Positions 10,101 to 19,251 of a stretch of 64,000 nt of DNA are shown in pieces. Below the pieces are notes generated by a model. The model was not told the origin of the DNA. It did no database searches and saw nothing but the letters and a program-made list of their open reading frames with translations. The DNA comes from JAHEJE01 sp965216335 (GTDB lineage Bacteria; Pseudomonadota; Alphaproteobacteria; Rhizobiales; Aestuariivirgaceae): contig OZ244154.1 of assembly GCA_965216335.1 (NCBI GenBank), positions 2,976,001 through 3,040,000 of the forward strand, in the 5' to 3' direction. Position 1 is the first letter of the stretch; each line of letters opens with the position of its first letter. The position numbers and the translations under genes were made by a program.

Positions 10101-10187
10101 ACACGCGAGGACCGAGCCTTCGACTACGACCACCTGTCGCGCTGGCGCGAATGGCGGCATGTCGTGCCGGCGGCGGACAAGACATGA
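7116..10187 (+). CDS. addB: AddB, double-strand break repair nuclease subunit
   Basis: This is the large partner (1023 residues) of the AddAB helicase-nuclease, which resects double-strand DNA ends and loads RecA. The N-terminal part is a degenerate helicase-like region. Near residue 750 the SVTRIDRLIKDPYS block starts the RecB-type nuclease domain, and LIDYKTG (about residue 898) carries catalytic Asp and Lys. The ATG at 7116 overlaps the murU stop (ATGA); an in-frame ATG 22 codons upstream lies inside murU and is not preferred. The gene ends overlapping addA by four bases, as is usual for the pair. Confidence 0.9.
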   Translation: MSVTRPRVFTIPPDADFSGELVDAIVSGHLPVPGGSPPDPLALSDWTVLVPTRRAARTIVSAFAGRASSGASLLPRVRPLGDAPEDDLNLATLSAGEAELELAPALPSLHRQFVLAQMIGDWLAQRPGSELEASLAGSAGQVLALAESLGGLIDRFETADVPLSAIRDLFADDLPLHREDMVAFLNILRKEFPRYLHDSGFAGTMQRRSDLIRHHARLLAAAPPRAPVIAAGSTGSIPATAELLKAIAHLPLGAVVLPGLDTSLDDESWDTLEPQHPQYGFKELLQHIELTRCDVELLPPSPRNRDNPARRWFLSEAMRPSATSEAWHTVMQRNRHQVAAALNGMSWLDAPDQETEAKAIALVMRQTLETPGKTATLITPDRQLARKVKAALQRWAIDIDDTAGEPAARTPAGAFLLILLDAALHKFKPGKLMALLDHPFSLFGLDRLALNKAAADLEAAALCGRLVPPSLAGLVRHVGMSRSENSDHRHRHARHMRDADWAAVADLGERLQTMLGLLEDVFASATPCPLSEFVETHLRTAEAVTAGTEGKHTPLWLGDSGETVAELFRQLREQAQHCPPLLPQDYAVLVRRLLMAAAVRPRRVLHPRLAIHGLLEARLLRSDVTILGGLNESVWPADAEIDAWLNRPQKRALGLDLPERRLGLMAHDFAQAAAAPLVYLCSSRKIGGQPAVASRWLLRMKVLLAVSGVPDALKPDEPWIGWAMTMDAAARHAPIAQPRPKPPVSARPNRLSVTRIDRLIKDPYSIFAQHILGLEVLEPLDAELGARERGNLVHRVLERFVCNTPGPVPADAVQRLMSEFDTLFAEMVDNPALAAFWRPQMQRIAEWFMARERQWRSDISMQLVEQKAVHTFSVAGGEFALSCIADRIDVRVDGSLRLIDYKTGTLPAARAGSQNYSVQLDLEAQMALAGAFAQVGQRTVSEAAYVRLSGGEPPGEVRDMSGTLAEQGPAAMNGLVRLLEDYADADQPYLPTGGATREDRAFDYDHLSRWREWRHVVPAADKT

Positions 10188-13100
10188 CGGCGGCTGCACG
10201 AGCCAGCGACCGGCAGGCGGAAGCCTCCAACCCGCAGGGTTCAGCCTGGGTCAGCGCCAATGCCGGCTCCGGCAAGACCCATGTTCTGGTCAACCGGGTG
10301 GTGCGGCTGCTACTCACCGGCACGCCGCCGGAACGCATTCTGTGCCTGACCTACACGAAGGCGGCAGCTGCCGAAATGTCCGACAGACTGTTCAAGGAAC
10401 TGGCCGATTGGCTGGCGCTTGGCAGGGGCGAACTGACCGAACGCATTCATCGGCACACCGGCCATGCCACGTTCAAGGATGAAGACCACGCCGTGGCCAG
10501 GCGGCTGTTTACCCGGGCGCTGGAAACGCCCGGAGGTCTGAAGGTGCAGACAATCCATGCGTTTTGCGAAAAACTGCTGCAGCGCTTTCCGGTCGAAGCC
10601 GGAGTGGTGCCGGGGTTCGAAGTCATGGACGACATGGCGGCGCGCGATTTGCGCCTGGCGGCCAGCGAGGACGTACTGGCGCGCGCCAAGACGGAACCGG
10701 CATCACTGGTGGCACAGCAGCTTTCAATGCTCGCTGCGCAGACCCAACATGGCAACCTGGATGCGCTCATCCGGCAATTGATCGACAAGCGCCGCGAAGT
10801 AAAGCCGCTGATAGCCGATCAGCACGCGCGCGCTCGAACCGAGGCTGCCCTCAGCACAGTGCTGGGGACATCCCCGGACGACAGTGAGCAAACGCTGATC
10901 TCGTCACTTGTGCAGGCGTTGAACGCGACCGCCTATCGCAATTCGGCCGCCGCCTTGGCCACGCGAAGCGCCAAGACCGATCAGGCCCAGGCCGCTCTGA
11001 TCGAGCAGTTGCTACAGGCGGATGATGCTGGCGAACAATTTAGCATTCTGCAGAGTCTGTTCTTGAAAGCCGACGGCAATCCGAAGTCGGACAGCTCGGT
11101 TCTGACCAAGACCGCGACACGGGACGTGCCGGCGGTGGCCGAGTTCCTGTTCTGCGAACGTGACCGGGTGGACACTTGCGCCAGGCAGTTGCGGGCGCTG
11201 CGGGTGTATCAGGCGACTTGCGCCCTGCTCGGTATCGGCGGGGCGATTCTGGAGACCTATGAGCAGGAAAAGCGCACGCGAGGCTTGTACGATTACGACG
11301 ACCTCATCCTGCGCACACTGGATCTGTTGCGCGAAGGTGGCGCGTCGGCCTGGGTGCTCTACAAGCTCGATGGCGGCCTGGATCACATCCTGATCGACGA
11401 GGCCCAGGACACCAGTCCCGAGCAATGGAAGATCATCGAGCGCCTGACGGAAGAGTTCTTTTCCGGCGGCGGTGCGCGTGAAGACATTGAACGCACGGTG
11501 TTCGCTGTCGGCGACCGCAAACAGTCGATCTATTCGTTTCAGGGTGCCGATCCGGCCGGCTTCGATGCCATGCGGCGGCACTTCGCGCACCAGACCGAAA
11601 TGGCCGGGCAAACGCTGAGCGAAGTGCCGTTGCAGGTATCGTTCCGTTCGACACCGCAGGTGCTGTCGCTGGTCGATGAGGTGTTCTCCCAGCCGGCAGC
11701 GGCCGCCGGCGTCAGTCTGCCAGGGCAACCCGCCGAGGTTCACAGCCCGACCCGGTCCGGACAGGCCGGGCTTGTCGAGCTCTGGCCGGTTGAGCAGCCA
11801 GCGCAGCACGACGCCCGTGACATCTGGCAGGCCCCAAGAGCCGAAGACGATGTGCAGCATCAGCGGATCAGTCTGGCAGTGCGTATCGCCGGGACGATCC
11901 GGAACTGGATCGACGCGCAAGAGCAACTCACGGCTCACGCCCGCCCGATCCGTTACTGTGATATCCTCATATTGGTACGCAACCGGACAACCTTTGCCGA
12001 CACGCTGGTGCGCGCCCTCAAACAACGCGGCGTTCCCGTCGCCGGCGCCGACCGGCTAAAACTCACCCGGCACATCGCTGTGCAGGATCTCTTGTCATTG
12101 GCCCGCTTTGTTACCCTGGCCGAGGACGACCTGACATTGGCCGAGGTGCTGAAAAGCCCGCTCGTTGCCCGTGACGACGGCATTCCGTTCGATGACGACG
12201 ATCTGTTCACCATTGCACATGACCGCGGCAAACTCAGCCTGTGGGCCAGCCTGAACGGGGCCGTGGACGACGGCGCTCCATATGCGCAGGCGCTGGAACG
12301 CCTGGATCAGTGGCGGCGGCGGGCCGGCTTCAGCACGCCGTATGACTTCTTTTCCAGTGTCCTGACGGCCGACGACACGCGCGCGGCGTTTCTCACGCGA
12401 CTGGGCAGCGAAGCCGCCGAGCCGATCGATGCGTTTCTCAACGAAGCTCTCGCCTACGAGCAGCGGCATGTGGCCGACCTGAGAGGGTTTGCTGCATGGA
12501 TCGAAGGCAGCGATCCCGAAATTAAACGCGACATGGATCATTCCGGCGACGAGGTCAGGGTCATGACCGTGCATGGCGCAAAGGGGCTGGAGGCAAATGT
12601 TGTCATCCTGCCAGACACCGACAATGTGCCCAACAACCGCAAGGTGCCGGAGATTCTGTTTGCCGGCGATGTTTCGTTGCCGGTGTGGCAATTGCGTAAA
12701 TCGCAGCGTGTCGATGCGACGTCCGCCCTGGCAGCCAGGTACCTGGAACGTCTGCAGGAAGAAGAGAACCGCCTGCTCTATGTCGCCATGACCAGGGCGC
12801 GCGACCGGCTCTACGTCTGCGGCTACGCGGGCCGGAACGGCGTCGGCGAGAAGAGCTGGTACCAGCTGGTCGCCAACGTGTTGCAGCGCGATGAATGGGC
12901 CGTGACCGGCCCGGACGATGAGGTGATCTGCTGGCGCCGCGAAGACCAGCAGGACAGGTCGCCAGAGGAGTCCGAAGCCGCCGCTGTTCCGGAGACGGCA
13001 GGGACGGAAAATCTCCCCGACTGGGCCGTGCCGCAGCGTGTGGCCGGCGAACCTGTCGCGCACCAGGCCACGGCATCGCATCTTCTGGTGCCGGCCTCGA

Positions 13101-13678
13101 TATCGGATCTGCCGGCCGAGACGTTTCTGTCGCCGATGGCGGAGCAGGATGTCGCCCGCTTCAAGCGCGGCACCTTGATCCACCGCCTGTTGCAGATCCT
13201 GCCCGACCTGCCGGCGGGCCGGCACCAGAGCGTTGCGGAAGCCTATCTGAGGCAGCCGGCCCATGCATTGTCCGGGCAGGAGGCGGATGAGATCTCCCGT
13301 GAAGTACTGAACCTCATCGCCATGCCTGACTTTGCCGCCGTGTTCGGGTCGGACAGCCGTGCTGAGGTCGCACTGACGGCACACCTCGACACCGCGCAAG
13401 GTCCGGTGACGCTGACCGGCCAGATCGACCGCCTCGCCGTTACCGACCAACAGGTCCTGATTGTCGATTTCAAGACCAACCGGCCCGCCCCGGCACACAT
13501 TGATGAAGCAGACCCCGCCTATGTCCGCCAGCTCGCCGCCTACCGCCACGCGCTGTCTGCCATCTACCCGGCAAGGCAGGTTCGCGCGGCCCTGCTGTGG
13601 ACCCACACGGCGTCTTTCATGGAAGTTCCGGCAGAGCTCCTGGATGACGCGCTAGCCGCTTTCGGCCCGGTCAAATGA
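10184..13678 (+). CDS. addA: AddA, helicase-nuclease subunit
   Basis: This is the UvrD/RecB-type ATP-dependent helicase and nuclease subunit of AddAB (1164 residues from the ATG that overlaps the addB stop). Walker A is SANAGSGKTHVLVN near residue 25, and the DExx box LIDEAQDTSPEQW is near residue 402. Helicase motif MTVHGAKGLEA and the motif YVAMTRARDRLYV follow. The C-terminal nuclease carries VDFKTNRP near residue 1094. An in-frame ATG 11 codons earlier lies inside addB and is less likely. A GC hairpin with T-run downstream probably ends the transcript before trxA. Confidence 0.92.
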   Translation: MTAAARASDRQAEASNPQGSAWVSANAGSGKTHVLVNRVVRLLLTGTPPERILCLTYTKAAAAEMSDRLFKELADWLALGRGELTERIHRHTGHATFKDEDHAVARRLFTRALETPGGLKVQTIHAFCEKLLQRFPVEAGVVPGFEVMDDMAARDLRLAASEDVLARAKTEPASLVAQQLSMLAAQTQHGNLDALIRQLIDKRREVKPLIADQHARARTEAALSTVLGTSPDDSEQTLISSLVQALNATAYRNSAAALATRSAKTDQAQAALIEQLLQADDAGEQFSILQSLFLKADGNPKSDSSVLTKTATRDVPAVAEFLFCERDRVDTCARQLRALRVYQATCALLGIGGAILETYEQEKRTRGLYDYDDLILRTLDLLREGGASAWVLYKLDGGLDHILIDEAQDTSPEQWKIIERLTEEFFSGGGAREDIERTVFAVGDRKQSIYSFQGADPAGFDAMRRHFAHQTEMAGQTLSEVPLQVSFRSTPQVLSLVDEVFSQPAAAAGVSLPGQPAEVHSPTRSGQAGLVELWPVEQPAQHDARDIWQAPRAEDDVQHQRISLAVRIAGTIRNWIDAQEQLTAHARPIRYCDILILVRNRTTFADTLVRALKQRGVPVAGADRLKLTRHIAVQDLLSLARFVTLAEDDLTLAEVLKSPLVARDDGIPFDDDDLFTIAHDRGKLSLWASLNGAVDDGAPYAQALERLDQWRRRAGFSTPYDFFSSVLTADDTRAAFLTRLGSEAAEPIDAFLNEALAYEQRHVADLRGFAAWIEGSDPEIKRDMDHSGDEVRVMTVHGAKGLEANVVILPDTDNVPNNRKVPEILFAGDVSLPVWQLRKSQRVDATSALAARYLERLQEEENRLLYVAMTRARDRLYVCGYAGRNGVGEKSWYQLVANVLQRDEWAVTGPDDEVICWRREDQQDRSPEESEAAAVPETAGTENLPDWAVPQRVAGEPVAHQATASHLLVPASISDLPAETFLSPMAEQDVARFKRGTLIHRLLQILPDLPAGRHQSVAEAYLRQPAHALSGQEADEISREVLNLIAMPDFAAVFGSDSRAEVALTAHLDTAQGPVTLTGQIDRLAVTDQQVLIVDFKTNRPAPAHIDEADPAYVRQLAAYRHALSAIYPARQVRAALLWTHTASFMEVPAELLDDALAAFGPVK

Positions 13679-13744
13679 TTGTGTATGGCGCGGCGGGCGG
13701 CCTTGACCTGGTATCGTCGGCTTCCTACTTTCTGAACAGTGAAC

Positions 13745-13769
13745 GCGGCCCGCAGGCCGCTTCGTTTTT
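13745..13769 (+). terminator. Rho-independent terminator after addA
   Basis: GCGGCC and GGCCGC (13745-13750, 13755-13760) form a perfect 6-bp GC stem with a 4-base loop, followed by TTCGTTTTT. The structure lies between the addA stop and the trxA start, so it could end the long repair transcript or attenuate read-through into trxA. Confidence 0.55.
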
Positions 13770-13792
13770 GCCTGAACAGGATAAGGAATTGC

Positions 13793-14116
13793 ATGATGGC
13801 AACTCACCCGGTTTCCGATGCGTCGTTTGAAGATGATGTGCTGAAGGCCGACGGCCCCGTCGTTGTCGACTTTTGGGCTGAATGGTGCGGGCCTTGCAAG
13901 ATGATTGCACCAGCCCTTGAAGAGATCGCGACTGAGATGGGCGAGAAGGTCAAGGTGGTGAAGGTCAACATCGATGAGAACCCCTCGACGCCATCGAAGT
14001 ATGGTGTCCGCGGCATTCCGACCCTGATGCTGTTCAACGGCGGCGAGGTCAAGGCGACACAGGTCGGGGCCAATCCGAAAGGCAAAATCGCCAGCTGGAT
14101 CGAAGACTCGATCTGA
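13793..14116 (+). CDS. trxA: Thioredoxin
   Basis: This general cytoplasmic disulfide reductase has the active site AEWCGPCKM near residues 29-37, the cis-proline region RGIPTLMLF and the usual length of about 107 residues. Two adjacent ATG codons (13793 and 13796) follow an AAGGA ribosome site; either is plausible. An upstream in-frame ATG at 13739 would add 18 basic residues, pass through the terminator hairpin and is rejected. It lies downstream of addA, as in many Hyphomicrobiales, and faces folC convergently. Confidence 0.95.
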   Translation: MMATHPVSDASFEDDVLKADGPVVVDFWAEWCGPCKMIAPALEEIATEMGEKVKVVKVNIDENPSTPSKYGVRGIPTLMLFNGGEVKATQVGANPKGKIASWIEDSI

Positions 14117-14155
14117 TCGCAAACTGCTGTGCAACCGGTTTTGCCGGCTGACTTT

Positions 14156-15499
14156 TCAAGCCTGCTTGCTCGCGCCTGAGACTGCCGATGCAGCCTGTCC
14201 CTGGTTGAGGGCCAGGACGTGGCCGGCCAGATAGAGCGAACCGCAAATCATGATCCTTGGAGCGTCGAAGGCCTGGCCGGCGATGGCCAGGGCCTCTTCG
14301 ATGCTTCTGGCGGGTTCGGCATCCATGCCTTGGCCGCGCGCCATCGCAGCCAGGTCGTGGGCGCCAAGAGCGTTGTCCTCACCGGGGATGGTGAGCGTGA
14401 CGATGCCCGCGACAAGTCCGGCGAACGGTTCCAGATAGTCGGCCGCCGCCTTTGTGTTGAGCATCCCGAGCACCAGGATCACGGGCTTCTCGGCCCGCTC
14501 CGACAGATCGGCCAAACTTTGCGCAACGGCCCGGCCGGCGGATGGGTTATGACCGCCGTCCAGCCACACCTCTGCACCCTCGCCGGCCAGGTCGCTCAGG
14601 CGCCCCGGTCCGAGGCGCTGCATGCGGGCCGGCCATGTGGCCGACGTCAGGCCGGTGGCCATGGCGGCATCGGAAATGCGGTCATCGCCGAGAACACGCA
14701 GCGCCGCCAGCGCGTTGCCGGCGTTTTCAATCTGAAAGCGTCCCGGCAATGACGGCAGTGGCAGATCAAGCAAGGCCTCTTCGTCCTGATAGACGAGGCG
14801 GCCATGTTGTTCGAAGACCTGCCAGTCACGCTCGCAAACCGCCAGCGGTGTCGACGTTCTTGCCGCAACCGCCTCAATCGTGACCAGCGCGTCATCCGGC
14901 TGCCGGCCGATGACCGCGGGTACGCCGGTTTTCAGAATTCCGGCCTTTTCTGCCGCGATAGCTTGCAGGGTGCCGCCAAGATACTGTTGATGATCCAGAT
15001 CGACCGCGGTGATGATGCTGGCAACCGTACCGTCAACGACATTGGTTGCATCGAGCCGCCCGCCAAGGCCAACCTCGAGCAGCAGGTAATCGGCCGGGTG
15101 CCGGGAAAAGGCCAGCAGCGCCGCGGCGGTGGTGATCTCGAAGAACGTTATCGGCTCACCGGCATTCGCGGTCTCGCATTCCTCAAGAAGCGCACTAAGC
15201 CCGGCTTCGCTGATCAGTGCGCCACCGCCCGCAGCGCCCAGCCTGATCCGTTCATGAAAGCGCACAAGGTGCGGCGATGTATAGGTGTGAACACTGAGGC
15301 CGGTAGCTTCCATGATTGCCTGCAGGTAGGCGATGGTCGAGCCCTTGCCATTGGTGCCCGCGACATGGATGACCGGCGGCAGCTTGCGCTCGGGATGCCC
15401 CAGCGCCGCCAGAATACGATGCATGCGATCCAGCGTCAGATCAATAATCTTGGGATGCAGTTCCAGCAGCCGTTTCAGGATGGCGTCGCTAACGGCCAT
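14156..15499 (-). CDS. folC: Dihydrofolate/folylpolyglutamate synthase
   Basis: This enzyme adds glutamate to dihydropteroate and to folates, so it sets the size of the folate pool used in C1 metabolism. The Mur-ligase-type P-loop HVAGTNGKGST (residues about 45-55) binds ATP, and the 447-residue length is typical. It is the last gene of a minus-strand run trpF-trpB-trpA-accD-folC. The start ATG at 15499 lies 30 bases after the accD stop, so co-transcription with accD is likely. Confidence 0.93.
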   Translation of the reverse strand: MAVSDAILKRLLELHPKIIDLTLDRMHRILAALGHPERKLPPVIHVAGTNGKGSTIAYLQAIMEATGLSVHTYTSPHLVRFHERIRLGAAGGGALISEAGLSALLEECETANAGEPITFFEITTAAALLAFSRHPADYLLLEVGLGGRLDATNVVDGTVASIITAVDLDHQQYLGGTLQAIAAEKAGILKTGVPAVIGRQPDDALVTIEAVAARTSTPLAVCERDWQVFEQHGRLVYQDEEALLDLPLPSLPGRFQIENAGNALAALRVLGDDRISDAAMATGLTSATWPARMQRLGPGRLSDLAGEGAEVWLDGGHNPSAGRAVAQSLADLSERAEKPVILVLGMLNTKAAADYLEPFAGLVAGIVTLTIPGEDNALGAHDLAAMARGQGMDAEPARSIEEALAIAGQAFDAPRIMICGSLYLAGHVLALNQGQAASAVSGASKQA

Positions 15500-15529
15500 T
15501 TCACAAGGTCCTGTTACTGCGCAAGCGGG

Positions 15530-16486
15530 TCAGGCCGAGGCCGGTTCTTTGCGGGCCGGCGCATCACCGTCGGCATGCCCTGCATCATTTCCCTTCGCAG
15601 GTTCGTCCTGCGGCTCGTGCGGCGCGGCAAGCGGCGGGGCTTTGGTCATCAGCCGGACCAGGCGGCTGATCGTTTCGCGCATGTCCTTGCGCTCGACAAC
15701 CAGGTCAACCATGCCGTGGTCCTGCAGATACTCGGCACGCTGGAAGCCCTCCGGCAGCTTTTCGCGAATGGTCTGTTCAATAACCCGCTGTCCGGCAAAC
15801 CCGATCAGGGCACCCGGTTCGGCCAGATGAACATCGCCAAGCATCGCATAGGAGGCCGATACGCCTCCGGTCGTCGGATTGGTCAGCACTACGATATACG
15901 GACAGCCGGCCTCGCGGAGTTCCTGCACCGCCACGGTCGTGCGCGGCAGCTGCATGAGTGACAGAATACCCTCCTGCATGCGCGCACCGCCCGATGCCAC
16001 GAACAGGATGTAGGGGCAATTGCGGTCAACCGCTTCGCGCATGGAGGCGATGATGGCGTCACCGGCGGCCATGCCGAGAGAGCCGCCCATGAAGCTGAAG
16101 TCCTGAACGACGATGACAGTCTCTATGCCGTCGAGCGTGCCGGTCGCGGCAACAATGGCGTCCTCACGTCCGGTCTTTTGACGCGCCTCCTTGAGGCGGT
16201 CGGTGTACCTGCGCTGGTCGCGGAACTTCAGAGGGTCGATGACCGCCTTGGGCAGTGCGATGTCGCTCCAGTCGCCGTCATCGAACATCAGCTTGAGGCG
16301 CACTTCCGGTGCCATGCGCATGTGCACACCGGACTCCGGTATGACGAACAGGTTGGCTTCCAGGTCGCGATAGAACACCATCTGCCCGGTTTCCGGACAC
16401 TTGACCCACATGTTGTCGGGGGTGTCTTTCTTGTCGCCAAGGATGCCGCGGATTTTCGGGCGGACGAAGTTCTTGATCCAGTTCAC
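15530..16486 (-). CDS. accD: Acetyl-CoA carboxylase carboxyltransferase subunit beta
   Basis: This is the beta subunit of the carboxyltransferase that makes malonyl-CoA for fatty acid synthesis. The core crotonase-fold motifs SGGARMQEG, NPTTGGVSASYAMLGD and GFAGQRVIEQT are intact. The N-terminal zinc ribbon is degenerate: the CPxCG pairs of the E. coli protein appear as CPETG and IPESG, leaving one Cys. I recall the same change in other Hyphomicrobiales, so it is probably functional. The start is GTG at 16486. A Pro/Glu-rich tail of about 35 residues follows the core. It lies between trpA and folC, the usual order in this group. Confidence 0.94.
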   Translation of the reverse strand: MNWIKNFVRPKIRGILGDKKDTPDNMWVKCPETGQMVFYRDLEANLFVIPESGVHMRMAPEVRLKLMFDDGDWSDIALPKAVIDPLKFRDQRRYTDRLKEARQKTGREDAIVAATGTLDGIETVIVVQDFSFMGGSLGMAAGDAIIASMREAVDRNCPYILFVASGGARMQEGILSLMQLPRTTVAVQELREAGCPYIVVLTNPTTGGVSASYAMLGDVHLAEPGALIGFAGQRVIEQTIREKLPEGFQRAEYLQDHGMVDLVVERKDMRETISRLVRLMTKAPPLAAPHEPQDEPAKGNDAGHADGDAPARKEPASA

Positions 16487-16508
16487 GATGTGTTACCCCC
16501 TTGACCCG

Positions 16509-17342
16509 TCAACCCGCTGCCGCGCGCACGCCATCGGCCAGCTCGCGTACGAGGCTGAGTACGGCGGGCACGGTTTCGTTCGTGGCGCTGCCCGCGTCGT
16601 CGAGACTGCTGAGCACGGCGCTGACCAGCGCCGAGCCGACCACCACACCGTCGGCACCCGCTGCAATGGCCTGGGCTTGCTCGGCACTCTTCACCCCGAA
16701 GCCCACCGCCACCGGCAGATCGGTATGCCGCTTGATCCGCGCCACCGACTGCGACACGCTGCTGATATCGGGCGCCTTGGTGCCGGTGATGCCGAGCACG
16801 GAAACATAATACACGAAGCCCGAGGTGTTGGTCAGCACCGTCGGCAGGCGCTTGTCGTCGGTGGTCGGTGTCGCCAGCCGGATAAAGTTCAGGCCGCTGG
16901 ACAGGGCAGGGATGCACAGCTCGCTGTCTTCCTCGGGCGGAAGATCGACAACGATCAGACCGTCGGCTCCGGCCTCGCGGGCATCGGCCAGAAACCGCTC
17001 GACGCCGTAGACGTAGATCGGGTTGTAATAGCCCATCAAGACGATTGGCGTCTCGGAATCGTCCTTGCGGAAGTCCCGCACCAGCTGCAGCGTCCTGATC
17101 ATGTTCTGGCCCTTGGCCAGGGCGCGCAGGCTCGATAGCTGAATGGCCGGTCCGTCGGCCATCGGATCGGTGAACGGCATGCCCAGTTCGATGACGTCGG
17201 CACCGGCGCCCGGCAGCCCCTTGATGATCGCCAGGCTGTGGTCGTAATCCGGGTCTCCGGCGGTGACGAAAGTGACCAGGCCGGCGCGGCCCTGCTCGGC
17301 CAACTGGGCAAAGCGTGCGTCAATGCGGGTTGAACGGCTCAC
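16509..17342 (-). CDS. trpA: Tryptophan synthase alpha subunit
   Basis: This TIM-barrel enzyme cleaves indole-3-glycerol phosphate and passes indole to TrpB. The block VIELGMPFTDPMADGP carries the catalytic Glu and the phosphate-side residues, and the catalytic Asp lies in VVDLPPEED. The GTG start at 17342 overlaps the trpB stop (GTGA), indicating coupled translation. At 277 residues it has the typical length. It belongs to the trpF-trpB-trpA group common in alphaproteobacteria, separate from trpE and trpDC. Confidence 0.95.
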   Translation of the reverse strand: MSRSTRIDARFAQLAEQGRAGLVTFVTAGDPDYDHSLAIIKGLPGAGADVIELGMPFTDPMADGPAIQLSSLRALAKGQNMIRTLQLVRDFRKDDSETPIVLMGYYNPIYVYGVERFLADAREAGADGLIVVDLPPEEDSELCIPALSSGLNFIRLATPTTDDKRLPTVLTNTSGFVYYVSVLGITGTKAPDISSVSQSVARIKRHTDLPVAVGFGVKSAEQAQAIAAGADGVVVGSALVSAVLSSLDDAGSATNETVPAVLSLVRELADGVRAAAG

Positions 17343-18556
17343 AGCGTCACCCCCAGGTGTTCAGCCACGGCAAAAATATCCTTGTCGCCACGCCCGCACA
17401 TGTTCATCACCATCAGGTGGTCCTTGTCGCGCTCGGGTGCAAGTTCGATGACCTTTGCCAGAGCGTGGGCCGGCTCGAGCGCGGGAATGATGCCCTCGAG
17501 CTGACTGCACAGCTGAAAGGCCTCGAGCGCTTGCGCATCGGTTGCCGAGACGTACTGGACCCGGCCGATATCATTCAGCCAGGCGTGCTCCGGACCGATA
17601 CCCGGGTAATCCAGTCCGGCCGAAATGGAATGGGCTTCGGTGATTTGGCCATCTTCGTCCATCAGCAGGTAGGTGCGGTTGCCATGCAGAATGCCCGGCT
17701 TGCCGCCGGTGATCGAAGCCGCGTGCAGTCCGGTATCGACGCCACGGCCCGCCGCCTCAACGCCGATGATCTCGACATCGGTATCGTCAAGGAACGGATG
17801 AAACAGACCCATGGCGTTCGAGCCGCCGCCGATGGCCGCGACCAGGCTGTCCGGCAGGCGGCCTTCGCGGGCCAACATCTGGCGCTTGGCTTCCTCTCCG
17901 ATGATGCACTGAAAATCGCGGACCATTTCAGGATATGGTGCCGGTCCGGCAACGGTACCGATGCAATAGAACGTGTCCTCGACATTCGCGACCCAGTCGC
18001 GCAACGCCTCGTTCAGCGCATCCTTCAGGGTGCGCGAGCCGGACGACACCGGCACCACCTCGGCGCCAAGCAGCTTCATGCGGAACACGTTCGGTTTTTG
18101 CCGTTCGACGTCCACATCGCCCATGTAGACGACGCATTTCAGGCCGAAACGAGCACACACCGTGGCCGTGGCAACGCCGTGCTGGCCGGCGCCGGTTTCG
18201 GCAATGATCCGGGTCTTGCCCATGCGCCTGGCCAACAGGATCTGACCCATGACATTGTTGATCTTGTGGGCGCCGGTGTGGTTGAGCTCGTCACGTTTGA
18301 AATAGATTTTGGCGCCGCCGAGATGCTCGGTCAGCCGCTCGGCAAAATACAGCGGGCTGGGCCGGCCGACATAGTGCTCCAGAAAGTTGTCCATTTCGGC
18401 CTTGAATTCCGGGTCGGCCTTGGCGTCCTTGTAGGCCTGCTCGAGTTCCAGGATCAGCGGCATCAGCGTTTCCGCCACGAACCGGCCGCCGTGGATGCCA
18501 TAGCGGCCATGTTCATCCGGTCCGATGCGGAAAGAGTTCGGTGTGTTCACGCTCAT
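17339..18556 (-). CDS. trpB: Tryptophan synthase beta subunit
   Basis: This PLP enzyme condenses indole with serine to make tryptophan. The PLP lysine is Lys98 in LNHTGAHKINN, and the phosphate-binding loop is IGGGSNAMG. The ATG at 18556 gives MSVNTPNSFRIGPD, in line with the family; a longer frame to 18625 would run into trpF and is rejected. The protein is 405 residues long. The start lies 43 bases after the trpF stop. Confidence 0.96.
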   Translation of the reverse strand: MSVNTPNSFRIGPDEHGRYGIHGGRFVAETLMPLILELEQAYKDAKADPEFKAEMDNFLEHYVGRPSPLYFAERLTEHLGGAKIYFKRDELNHTGAHKINNVMGQILLARRMGKTRIIAETGAGQHGVATATVCARFGLKCVVYMGDVDVERQKPNVFRMKLLGAEVVPVSSGSRTLKDALNEALRDWVANVEDTFYCIGTVAGPAPYPEMVRDFQCIIGEEAKRQMLAREGRLPDSLVAAIGGGSNAMGLFHPFLDDTDVEIIGVEAAGRGVDTGLHAASITGGKPGILHGNRTYLLMDEDGQITEAHSISAGLDYPGIGPEHAWLNDIGRVQYVSATDAQALEAFQLCSQLEGIIPALEPAHALAKVIELAPERDKDHLMVMNMCGRGDKDIFAVAEHLGVTL

Positions 18557-18599
18557 GACAGAAGTCCCAACAGGGCTAGAAGAGATACCAAAGAACGTT

Positions 18600-19250
18600 C
18601 TAACGGGCCGACTTCGCCGCCTCAATGAAATTCCGGATCAAACGGCAATCCTTCCGGCCCGGTGCCACCTCAACCGCCGATGAAACATCGACGATCGGCG
18701 CCCCGGTCAGCCGGATGGCCTCGGCCACGTTGTCAGCCGTCAATCCGCCCGCCAGCATGAAGCGGGCCGGCGCACCATCGGGGCTCAGCAGCGTCCAGTC
18801 GAACGCCATTCCGTTGCCGCCGGGCAATGCATTCGCGAGAGCGTCCGGCGCCTTGGCATCGAACAGCACCATGTGCGCTGTGCCGGCATATGCCGCCGCC
18901 TGCTGGACATCCGCCGCAACCGCTACCTTGACAGCTTTGATCACCGGCTTGCCCCAGCGACGCGATATTTCGGCAATACGCTCCGGCGGTTCACTGCCCT
19001 GCGCCTGGATCAGATCAGGATCGACGCCCTCGACGATGCGGTCCAGAAGATCATCATCGGCATCAACGGTCAGCGCCACGGTCCGGGCCTGGCCGCGCGC
19101 CATTGCCGCGAGTTGAGCGGCGGTCCCCGTTTCGATGCAGCGCGGCGACGGGGGATAAAACACCAGGCCGACGAAATCGGCGCCGGCATCGAGCGCGCAC
19201 TTCATGGTGTCGGCGGTCGACAGGCCGCATATCTTTACCTGTACCGTCAT
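18600..19250 (-). CDS. trpF: Phosphoribosylanthranilate isomerase
   Basis: This TIM-barrel isomerase of tryptophan synthesis converts phosphoribosylanthranilate to CdRP. The N-terminal VKICGLSTADT contains the catalytic Cys, and FMLAGGLTADNVAEA with DVSSAVE forms the phosphate-binding end. It is 216 residues long and is the first trp gene of the minus-strand trpF-trpB-trpA group. It starts one base after the pyrF stop, so the pyrimidine and tryptophan genes are probably co-transcribed. Confidence 0.94.
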   Translation of the reverse strand: MTVQVKICGLSTADTMKCALDAGADFVGLVFYPPSPRCIETGTAAQLAAMARGQARTVALTVDADDDLLDRIVEGVDPDLIQAQGSEPPERIAEISRRWGKPVIKAVKVAVAADVQQAAAYAGTAHMVLFDAKAPDALANALPGGNGMAFDWTLLSPDGAPARFMLAGGLTADNVAEAIRLTGAPIVDVSSAVEVAPGRKDCRLIRNFIEAAKSAR

Positions 19251-19251
19251 G

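Noticed and set aside
12095..13606. A 503-codon minus-strand ORF inside addA
   Set aside because: It lies fully within addA and shows no family features; it is a shadow of GC-rich codons.
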